This document shows positions 1 to 6,122 of a stretch of 64,000 nucleotides of DNA, piece by piece. A model generated the notes under the pieces. The model was not told the origin of the DNA, did no database searches, and was given only the letters and a program-made list of their open reading frames with translations. The stretch comes from an uncultured Prevotellaceae bacterium (GTDB taxonomy: Bacteria > Bacteroidota > Bacteroidia > Bacteroidales > Bacteroidaceae), in the NCBI GenBank assembly GCA_902784755.1, contig CACZVX010000017.1, positions 1-64,000 on the forward strand, written 5' to 3'. The translations under genes and the position numbers were made by a program. How positions within the stretch are numbered: position 1 is the stretch's first letter; the number at the start of each line of letters is the position of its first letter.

Positions 1-113
1 TAGCCCTGAGAAGATTTCTTTTAACCGCTGCGTAGCAGCACTTAACCAGTAGCGAAGCTACGATTAACCCTTTAACCTTTTATATGTACACAGAGACACG
101 GAGACACAGAGTT
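1..113. repeat. Left arm of 113-bp inverted repeat
   Basis: This stretch matches the reverse complement of 4276-4388 with only about three mismatches. It contains small stem-forming words (CTGCGTAGCAG and GTAGCGAAGCTAC) and the motif ACACAGAGACACGGAGACAC, which recurs near 53.5 kb. The two arms bracket about 4.2 kb holding two AT-rich membrane genes and an M6 peptidase. Confidence 0.9.
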
Positions 114-350
114 ATTTTGACTATGACTATGACGATGACTTTTTTTGTCCTTCGTTTTTCGTCTTTACTTCCCTTTGGTCAGTGACGCTACGGCTTTGCC
201 GCAGGGGTGGTTAAGCAAGCAGTATTGATGGGCAGGGGCATCCATCGCCCGTCATTAACATTTGTTTACAGAGCCGATTTTGAAAAAATGCAGGATCGGC
301 TCTTCTAATGAAAACTTACACACTGGAAAGCCAATGGAGAAAGGGGATTT

Positions 351-528
351 CAAAAAACGCACAAACGCATAAACGCACAAAATTCAAATTTGACTAAAAT
401 AAGTATATATATATTTATATATATATAAATATATATATACAATTATTGTTAACAAATTGTGAGAATAACGCTCAAACGCCTTCTCCAAAACAAATTTTGT
501 GCGTTTGTGCGTTTGTGCGTTTATGAAT
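351..528. repeat. Inverted ACGCACAA repeats around an AT palindrome
   Basis: Left copies (about 355-382) read AAACGCACAAACGCAT and the right copies (about 495-522) read GTGCGTTTGTGCGTTT, so the two blocks face each other and could form a large cruciform with the AT palindrome at 403-440 inside. No credible gene lies here; open frames through it are simple-sequence artefacts. Confidence 0.8.
403..440. repeat. 38-bp perfect AT palindrome
   Basis: Positions 403-421 are the exact reverse complement of 422-440, starting with G and ending with C with only A/T between. It is the sharpest palindrome in the window and sits between facing ACGCACAA repeats. Its function is unknown; strand-slippage product, cruciform or transcription stop are all possible. 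Confidence 0.9.
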
Positions 529-574
529 TTTTCGTTCCTGTCTTTTCCTGAATCCCTTTGTTTATGAGCATCTT

Positions 575-606
575 CATTGTCATAGTCATTGTCATAGTCA
601 TTGTCA
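575..606. repeat. CATTGTCATAGT hexamer microsatellite
   Basis: Tandem near-repeats of GTCATT/GTCATA. The same simple word in the other orientation (GACTATGACGATGAC) occurs at 119-139, at 15990-16010 and, longer, at 24716-24776. No gene is visible between here and the promoter at 767. Confidence 0.75.
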
Positions 607-766
607 CAATAATACATGAAACCACCGTCGCAAAACGCGACTCAGGTTTTATGTCAATCCAATTTTGGATTCACATCAATGATACTCCGGTCTTTCCACA
701 CTCCCGTTTTTTCCATCATTCTTTAAGTTTTTACCGGATTTGTTAACGGGTTATCCAAAAGTTTTG

Positions 767-774
767 TATATTTG
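767..774 (+). promoter_or_regulatory. Bacteroidetes -7 box TATATTTG
   Basis: A TAnnTTTG-type -7 box. The TTG at 772 that could extend the next frame lies inside this box, so translation should begin at the ATG at 802. Confidence 0.6.
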
Positions 775-801
775 CATAGTGAAGTTTTAATAAATAATTC
801 T

Positions 802-1449
802 ATGATGAAGCGTAATGTTTTAGTTTTTTTATTTGCTATTTTAGCATCAAGTGTTTTTGCATTATCAAAAGATAGTGCTAATGCTGTAACTATGGTGGCT
901 TATGAGCAAAGTTGGATTGATTATAATGGGACTATTGCTTTAAAAAACAACACGTCTGAAGATATTCACAATGTAGCTTTTGTTATCAAATATTTAAACA
1001 TGAATGGTGAACCTATGGATTACAAGGAATACTTCTACGATATTCATATAGCACCAGGTATGACTAAGAAGCTGGATATTCCTGCATATGAACATGGGCG
1101 TCACTATCATTATTATAAAACAAAAGACAACATAGATAATCCTGCTTTTAAAATTGATTACGAACTAAAAGGATACAATGTTGAGAAAGAACAAGTAACA
1201 GAATTAATTGACGAAGATAATGGGTCTTCAGATTTGTTTCCTGCAGATTCTATATTCTGGATATTGTTTATTCTATTCTTCATAGGTATTTATGTGGGTC
1301 TTTATGTGTTGGTTGCAGTTCTAGCAAAAAAAAGACATAGAAGTGAGGTGATTTGGCTTCTACTAAGTTTTATCGCAACTCCTGTACTTATCATTATAGT
1401 TTTGTTATGTATTGGGAATGATAGAAATGTTGAAAATGATTATTATTAA
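802..1449 (+). CDS. Hypothetical membrane protein with an extracytoplasmic Ig-like domain
   Basis: Function unknown. The protein (about 215 aa) starts with a signal peptide (MMKRNVLVFLFAILAS), followed by a beta-rich segment (residues about 30-130) with the look of FxLYD-type domains (IALKNNTSEDIHNVAFVIKY, later IAPGMTKK), an acidic linker, and two transmembrane helices at about 150-175 and 185-208 joined by a basic loop (AKKRHRS). The start at 802 follows from the promoter at 767-774. Base composition is visibly more AT-rich than the flanking housekeeping genes. It is 48 bp upstream of another membrane-protein gene in the same direction, so the two may be co-transcribed. Both lie between the 113-bp inverted repeats, which suggests an acquired or mobile pair; that is inference. 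Confidence 0.7.
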   Translation: MMKRNVLVFLFAILASSVFALSKDSANAVTMVAYEQSWIDYNGTIALKNNTSEDIHNVAFVIKYLNMNGEPMDYKEYFYDIHIAPGMTKKLDIPAYEHGRHYHYYKTKDNIDNPAFKIDYELKGYNVEKEQVTELIDEDNGSSDLFPADSIFWILFILFFIGIYVGLYVLVAVLAKKRHRSEVIWLLLSFIATPVLIIIVLLCIGNDRNVENDYY

Positions 1450-1497
1450 TGAGCTGTTTTAAACCATAATTGTTAGGATTGCTTTTATATATAAACC

Positions 1498-2229
1498 ATG
1501 GAAGGTATTAATTCAAAAACGACAGAGACTATCTCTATGAAATCTTCTAAAGAACTTATCGAAAACAGTATCGATGAGATGAAACAGTCATTAGAAACTA
1601 TCGACAACAGAGTAGAAGAGATTGAAAGTTTACTTGCTGTTATTCAGGATAGGAGTGAAAATGATGAAAGTACAAAAAAGACTAAGATTTCAGCAAATTA
1701 CAAATTTGAGCTACTTAGTCAAATGCATCAACAATATTCTGTGAAGGAATCCAATAATAATAGCTTTATAGTGTCTTTTTTAGCTGTTGTTTTTGCCATT
1801 TTCACAGGATATGGATTGGTATATGTAGATAAAATCCCTTTTATTTATCTTCCACATATAACTATTTTATCATTTTCAATTTTGTGTATTTTAAATATTA
1901 TATGTCTATACTTTGGCTATTTAGTTAAAACAGATCAAATAATTGTATATGAGATTAGGGCAATATATGGTATTAAAGGTATCTATAGAAATCCATACAA
2001 AAAATGGAATTATATTCCAGCTCTTTATCTTATTATGATATTAGCTATATTATTATATACTGTGGGGCTTTTTGTACTCTCAATAATAAAAGATAGTGAG
2101 AATATGTGGCTTTATTCAATCTCATTATCAGTTGTGTTTATTATACAGCTGATTGTCTATTTTTATTTTCTCAGACTTTTTAGAAAGAACAAGGGAAGAT
2201 TAAAAGCAACTTTTGAACAAATCCTTTAA
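1498..2229 (+). CDS. Hypothetical four-helix membrane protein with N-terminal coiled coil
   Basis: Not recognised. The 243-residue product begins with a charged, heptad-like region (residues about 18-52, SKELIENSIDEMKQSLETID and onward) that should form a coiled coil, then a soluble stretch, then four hydrophobic helices at about 88-108, 118-143, 172-198 and 203-227, ending in a basic tail (RKNKGRLKATFEQ). There is no signal peptide, so the coiled coil is probably cytoplasmic. The gene is AT-rich like the preceding one, and the two probably form a bicistronic unit. A four-TM protein with a cytosolic sensor-like N-terminus next to a secreted-domain membrane protein could be a two-component membrane device, but the sequence does not show a function. 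Confidence 0.7.
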   Translation: MEGINSKTTETISMKSSKELIENSIDEMKQSLETIDNRVEEIESLLAVIQDRSENDESTKKTKISANYKFELLSQMHQQYSVKESNNNSFIVSFLAVVFAIFTGYGLVYVDKIPFIYLPHITILSFSILCILNIICLYFGYLVKTDQIIVYEIRAIYGIKGIYRNPYKKWNYIPALYLIMILAILLYTVGLFVLSIIKDSENMWLYSISLSVVFIIQLIVYFYFLRLFRKNKGRLKATFEQIL

Positions 2230-2303
2230 GATAAAGGCACTTAGTGTGAGCGAGTGACAGTTCCTCCGTTCATTGATTTATGTGAGCTTTCCGAAAAGTT
2301 TTG

Positions 2304-2311
2304 TATATTTG
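2304..2311 (+). promoter_or_regulatory. -7 box TATATTTG upstream of the M6 peptidase
   Basis: TAnnTTTG-type box preceded by CCGAAAAGTTTTG, the same context as at 754-774 (CCAAAAGTTTTG). It would start a transcript with a leader of roughly 45 nt before the ancestral ATG at 2365. Confidence 0.6.
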
Positions 2312-2367
2312 TAACGAAAATTGAATGGTGTCTGGAAATGACATGACGGTTATAATTAATGATTATG

Positions 2368-2417
2368 CAGAAGAAAAAGAATAGATATTGTCCAGAAGAA
2401 AAAGAATAGATATTGTC
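2368..2417 (+). repeat. 25-bp tandem duplication in the peptidase signal-peptide region
   Basis: 2368-2392 and 2393-2417 are identical 25-bp units. With one unit, the ATG at 2365 reads straight into the peptidase and encodes a normal signal peptide (MQKKKNRYCLLQILVSMFLL...). With two units the frame shifts by one and terminates at a TAG in the second copy. Confidence 0.9.
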
Positions 2418-2437
2418 TGTTACAGATATTGGTTTCG

Positions 2438-4219
2438 ATGTTTCTGTTGATTCCGTCTATAAATGTATGGGGGGTGAAAGCCTATCCGTTGGCGGTAGAA
2501 GTGAAACAGGCTGATGGCACTACGCTCATGGTCGTGCTGCATGGGGATGAGGATTTCCATTATTGTATGACTACTGATGGTATTCTGCTGGTCAGGGAGG
2601 GTGACAGCTTCTTTATAGCTGAACAATCGGGAGACCTACTCATGTCTTCCGGAGTCCTTGCTCATGAGAGTGCTTTACGTACAACAGCTGAACGTTCTGC
2701 TATTGCCCGTCAGGATATTGCCGGCTTCCTCCAGTCTTCTGCTTCGATTGCGAGAAAGAGTCGCCAGAGACGGGAACCTGTCGTCGATACGGGTAATTTG
2801 TTCCCCCACGAAGGAAGTCCGCGTGCTGTTGTCATCCTTGCTGAATTCTGTGATCATCCTTTTTCCTTGGTTAATCCCAAACGTTCTTTTGAACAGTATT
2901 TCATGAAAGAAGGTAATCTCAATGATTTTGGTAACCGTGAAAATAGTAATGTTTCGAGCGTTAGGGACTATTTTAGTAATGTGAGTTTCGGAAAATTTAC
3001 TCCACAGTTTGATGTCTATGGTCCGGTGACTTTGCCTGATTCTCTAAAGGTTTATGGCGGTAGTGAAGCTGGTGGAAAAGGTGAGAATATGTCCAAACTG
3101 TTTACGGATGCTTGTACGCTGATGGACGACAGTCTGGATTTTTCGCAATATGATGGGAACGATGACGGTAAGGTGGATCTTGTCATTATCATTTATGCAG
3201 GTTATTCGCAATCAATAACTGGCAATTCTAACGAGTGTATCTGGCCTAAATCGGGTACTCTTTCTGCTGGTTCTTATGATGGAAAGAGAGTTGCACGCTA
3301 TGCTGTGAATGCGGAACTAATTGGCTTCCCGAATTGCTACTCTTCAGCTCCTTACAAGCGCATTAACGGCATAGGTACTATGTGCCATGAGTTTTGTCAT
3401 ACGCTGGGCCTGCCCGATTTCTATCCTACAAATAGTAGCGTTAAGGGTGATAACCAGGGTATGGAATACTGGAGTCTAATGGATAGTGGAAACTATCTGT
3501 CAAATGGCTGCAGTCCTGTGAGTCTCAATGCCTGGGAACGTGAGGCTTTGGGATGGATTACGGTTGAGGATCTGACTGAGACGGGAGATGTCACGCTGAA
3601 ATCTATCGACGACGGTGGTACCGCCTATCGTATCTATAACGATGAAGATGCTTCGCGGCATGAGTATTTCTTGATAGAGAACATCCAGAATATCGGTCAC
3701 AATGCTGCCCAAAAGGGGCATGGGATGTTGGTGTATCATGTAGATTACGACGAAACAAAGTTCTCACTTAATAATAATCGTGTTAATAATGAAAAGGGAC
3801 ATCCCCGAATGACCGTTGTTCCAGCTGACGGATGGCTCTTTGCTTCCTACAATGTAGGAAAGAAGATTAATGGCATTGAAATCAAGAATAAAGATTTCTA
3901 TGATGAACTGACAGGAGACCCCTTCCCGGGGACGTCTAACAGAAAAGTGCTTAATGATACTTTGGGAATAGTCAATTTTCAGGTGTATCATGGAGAGAGA
4001 CTTAACAAGGCTTTAGAGAATATAGAGGAAAGTGATGACGGGGTAATAAATATGAGATTCATCAGCGACTTTGCTTCCGGCATTCAGCCTTTGTTCGAAG
4101 CTGACAGGCAAAGAGACTACTGGTATTATTCAATTGACGGGCGTAAAGCTGGCCGTGACATCCGTTCGTTGGAGCATGGCATCTATATTATCAACGGGCG
4201 GAAGGTTGTTGCTAAGTGA
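2438..4219 (+). CDS. Secreted M6-family metalloprotease
   Basis: A zinc endopeptidase of the immune-inhibitor-A (M6) family. The catalytic motif HEFCH lies at about residue 317 within GTMCHEFCHTLGLPDFY, where H, E and H are zinc ligand, base and ligand. The N-terminal part (AYPLAVEVKQADGTTL, later LHGDEDFHY) is the propeptide typical of Bacteroidales members. The C-terminus (YYSIDGRKAG ... GIYIINGRKVVAK) resembles the short tail on many secreted Prevotella proteins and is shared with the S8 protease at 36904. The first usable in-frame ATG is 2438, giving a signal sequence without the basic N-region; the natural start at 2365 is put out of frame by the 25-bp duplication. In this genome copy secretion may therefore be off or reduced. 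A TTG at 2429 is another possible start. About 593 aa from 2438. Confidence 0.85.
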   Translation: MFLLIPSINVWGVKAYPLAVEVKQADGTTLMVVLHGDEDFHYCMTTDGILLVREGDSFFIAEQSGDLLMSSGVLAHESALRTTAERSAIARQDIAGFLQSSASIARKSRQRREPVVDTGNLFPHEGSPRAVVILAEFCDHPFSLVNPKRSFEQYFMKEGNLNDFGNRENSNVSSVRDYFSNVSFGKFTPQFDVYGPVTLPDSLKVYGGSEAGGKGENMSKLFTDACTLMDDSLDFSQYDGNDDGKVDLVIIIYAGYSQSITGNSNECIWPKSGTLSAGSYDGKRVARYAVNAELIGFPNCYSSAPYKRINGIGTMCHEFCHTLGLPDFYPTNSSVKGDNQGMEYWSLMDSGNYLSNGCSPVSLNAWEREALGWITVEDLTETGDVTLKSIDDGGTAYRIYNDEDASRHEYFLIENIQNIGHNAAQKGHGMLVYHVDYDETKFSLNNNRVNNEKGHPRMTVVPADGWLFASYNVGKKINGIEIKNKDFYDELTGDPFPGTSNRKVLNDTLGIVNFQVYHGERLNKALENIEESDDGVINMRFISDFASGIQPLFEADRQRDYWYYSIDGRKAGRDIRSLEHGIYIINGRKVVAK

Positions 4220-4275
4220 TGTTGATAAGGGGTTAAGCGCTGTTTGCGACTGGTTAAAGGTTTTTAAGAACACAA

Positions 4276-4388
4276 AACTCTGTGTCTCCGTGTCTCTGTG
4301 TACATATAAAAGGTTAAAGGGTTAATCGTAACTCCGCTACTGGTTAAGTGCTGCTAAGCAGCGGTTAAAAGAAATCTTCTCAGGGCTA
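4276..4388. repeat. Right arm of 113-bp inverted repeat
   Basis: Near-identical reverse complement of 1-113. It begins 56 bp after the peptidase stop codon. Differences from the left arm fall in the small hairpin words, for example GCTTAGCAGC against GCGTAGCAGC on the same reading. Confidence 0.9.
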
Positions 4389-4400
4389 AAACGTCATTGT

Positions 4401-4475
4401 CCTTTAAACAGCGAAGCGCTTAAACAGCAGCAAAGCTGCGCTTAAACAGTCGCAACGCGACGCTTAACCTCTTAC
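4401..4475. repeat. Cluster of short hairpin words (CTTAAACAG...)
   Basis: Three consecutive units of the form TTAAACAG followed by a 10-14 bp hairpin (AGCGAAGCGCT, GCAGCAAAGCTGC, GTCGCAACGCGAC). The same build recurs on the other strand at 15913-15982. No gene is visible in 4220-5062 other than the candidate small RNA. Confidence 0.75.
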
Positions 4476-4587
4476 TCTTGCGACAGTTTTTAAGGGGGCT
4501 GCAGGGATTTGTCGCAATACTGGGCGAGTGTCGCAACTAACTGTGGAGAAAATCGAAGAAAATGTTACGGGGTGGATTAAACCTTTG

Positions 4588-4595
4588 TATATTTG
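4588..4595 (+). promoter_or_regulatory. -7 box TATATTTG of candidate small RNA
   Basis: Well-formed TAnnTTTG box with no gene-length frame after it. An ATG at 4598 opens only a 10-codon frame (MSKEKKKILS) and would lie before or at the transcription start. Confidence 0.5.
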
Positions 4596-4601
4596 CAATG
4601 T

Positions 4602-4716
4602 CAAAAGAAAAAAAGAAGATTCTCTCATAAGGTTAGTTGATTATAGATTCATTTGGTTTTTAGTTAGTTATATTGGTTAGTAATATGGGGGCTGCAGCGG
4701 CGGCCCCCCTTTTTTT
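4602..4716 (+). ncRNA. Candidate small RNA (about 115 nt)
   Basis: Predicted from a promoter box at 4588-4595 and a strong intrinsic terminator at 4687-4716 with nothing but a 10-codon frame between them. The body is A/T-rich (TTAGTTGATTATAGATTC, TTTAGTTAGTTATATTGG). It does not look like 6S RNA, tmRNA, RNase P or SRP RNA to me. The two ends are clear in the sequence; that the product is functional is inference. Confidence 0.4.
4687..4716 (+). terminator. Strong intrinsic terminator
   Basis: GGGGGCTGC pairs with GCGGCCCCC around a four-base loop (AGCG), followed by C and seven T residues. Confidence 0.8.
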
Positions 4717-4749
4717 ATTAAACGTTGATAAGGGGTTAAGCGTTGCTTA

Positions 4750-4924
4750 TAACGATTCGCAAGCAAAGCTTGCTACGAAAGACGATTCGCGACTACGTCG
4801 CTACGAAAAAGGGCTACGCCACGATTCGGCTTTATAAGCCTACGAAATACGATTCGCGACTACGTCGCTACGAAATAGGCTTTCGTTCTTCGTCCTTCGT
4901 TCTTCGTTCTTCGTTCTTCGTTTT
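4750..4924. repeat. ACGATTCGC / CTACGAAA and TTCGTTC repeats
   Basis: Repeating blocks of ACGATTCGCGACTACGTCG and CTACGAAA with embedded hairpins, ending in TTCGTTCTTCG repeats. The frame through it is a repeat product and has no recognisable protein. Confidence 0.75.
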
Positions 4925-5008
4925 TCTCCGCTTGTGCTCATGAAGATGTCGGCGCAAATTTGCGCTTACATTTTTACCAATTATCATGAACATTTCGTGT
5001 AATATTTG

Positions 5009-5016
5009 TATATTTG
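5009..5016 (+). promoter_or_regulatory. -7 box TATATTTG upstream of the NERD gene
   Basis: TAnnTTTG box 46 bp before the ATG at 5063, marking the start of the transcript that probably continues through 5813-6097 and perhaps 6123-8489. Confidence 0.55.
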
Positions 5017-5062
5017 TGGCGAATATCGGAAATGTTAGGAAGATAGTAATCTTTATTTCTCT

Positions 5063-5800
5063 ATGTCCAACGAGATGATGCGTGCAATCGTATTGGTAGT
5101 TGTGCTACTGATATTGGTTCTGAGAATTCCTTATGTGAAGGGGATTTTCGGAGAGAAGGTTGTGGGGTTTATCTTGCGGATGCTTCCGGATGATTATTAT
5201 ATCTTTAATGATGTCTATGTGGAAGTGGGGGGACGTACCACGCAGATAGATCATGTGGTGGTTTCGCCTTTCGGTGTTTTTGTCATAGAAACGAAGAATT
5301 ACAGGGGTTGGATATTCGGTAATGATGACCAGCAGTATTGGACGAAGAATATGTATGGAAGGAAGTATGAGTTCTATAACCCTGTGTTGCAGAACCGTGC
5401 CCATACGAAAGCGCTGCATCGGTATCTGAATATTTCATACTCGTTCTTCATTCCCGTGGTGGTGTTTTTGTCGGGTGCCACGCTTAAATGTGACACGACG
5501 GCGAATGTGATCAAGATGTGGTCTTTGCGTCGTTTCATCCGTAAACACACTCATGCTGTATTCACAGATGAGGAGATTCAGGAGATTGTGAAGAAGCTGC
5601 GGGTGATTTTTGTGGAGGACAAAGCGCAGGAGCAGGAACATATTAAGTCTGTGAAGAAGACGGCCAAAAGAAGTGAGGAGCTTATTGCTTCCAGGATCTG
5701 TCCGCGTTGTGGCGGAAAGCTTGTTGTACGCGAGGGGAGATACGGTGAGTTTCTGGGTTGCCGCAATTATCCCAAATGTAAGTTTACGGCGAATTTGTGA
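5063..5800 (+). CDS. NERD-domain protein with topoisomerase-type zinc ribbon
   Basis: NERD (nuclease-related) domains are predicted restriction-like nuclease folds, often on DNA-processing proteins. Here an N-terminal membrane helix (residues about 6-24, IVLVVVLLILVLRIPY) is followed by the NERD region: EVGGRTTQIDHVVVSPFGVF and IETKNYRGWIFG give the D and ExK positions of the predicted active site. The C-terminus (CPRCGGKLVVREGRYGEFLG, then CRNYPKC) is a four-cysteine zinc ribbon of the kind on the end of bacterial topoisomerase I. So this should be a membrane-tethered nucleic-acid-binding, possibly nuclease, protein of 245 aa. An alternative start is 5075. It precedes a small hypothetical gene by 12 bp. 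Confidence 0.85.
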   Translation: MSNEMMRAIVLVVVLLILVLRIPYVKGIFGEKVVGFILRMLPDDYYIFNDVYVEVGGRTTQIDHVVVSPFGVFVIETKNYRGWIFGNDDQQYWTKNMYGRKYEFYNPVLQNRAHTKALHRYLNISYSFFIPVVVFLSGATLKCDTTANVIKMWSLRRFIRKHTHAVFTDEEIQEIVKKLRVIFVEDKAQEQEHIKSVKKTAKRSEELIASRICPRCGGKLVVREGRYGEFLGCRNYPKCKFTANL

Positions 5801-5812
5801 AGATTAAAAAGT

Positions 5813-6097
5813 ATGGAAGAGATATTGATGACACCTGATGTGTGTATGCGGTTCTTAGTATGGTCGTATTACTATCATGATGTGATTCCGCAAAAAGGAA
5901 GCAGTTATAGCGACTGCGGGAAATTTACGGTGGAGGATAGTGAACGACTGGATGTCCTGAAGGAGATGCTTTTCAAGTGTTTCGAGGAGGACTCGGTAAT
6001 GAATGCTTGCCGTCAGTTCCAGATGGCAAAGGTGAGGCAGGAGCCTTGTCCTTTCTCACAGGCGGAACTGGACATGATGTTTGCGAAGGAAAAATAA
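5813..6097 (+). CDS. Small hypothetical protein
   Basis: Not recognised. A 94-residue soluble protein, mixed helical, with three to four cysteines spread along it (PDVCMRF, SDCGKF, FKCFEE, NACRQF) and no signal peptide or membrane helix. It follows the NERD gene by 12 bp and is followed 25 bp later by the GH106-like gene, so it is probably co-transcribed with the NERD gene. Absence of internal stops and tight spacing argue that it is a real gene; nothing indicates a function. Confidence 0.6.
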   Translation: MEEILMTPDVCMRFLVWSYYYHDVIPQKGSSYSDCGKFTVEDSERLDVLKEMLFKCFEEDSVMNACRQFQMAKVRQEPCPFSQAELDMMFAKEK

Positions 6098-6122
6098 ACA
6101 TAAAGGATGTAGAACAGAAGGG

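Noticed and set aside
384..617. 77-codon minus-strand frame across the AT palindrome
   Set aside because: It is built from the palindrome and hexamer repeats (poly Tyr/Ile and Asp/Asn/Tyr) and has no protein character.
772..801. TTG-initiated extension of the first membrane protein gene
   Set aside because: The TTG lies inside the TATATTTG -7 box, so it would not be transcribed. The same logic removed extensions at 14764, 17813, 31453 and 49448.
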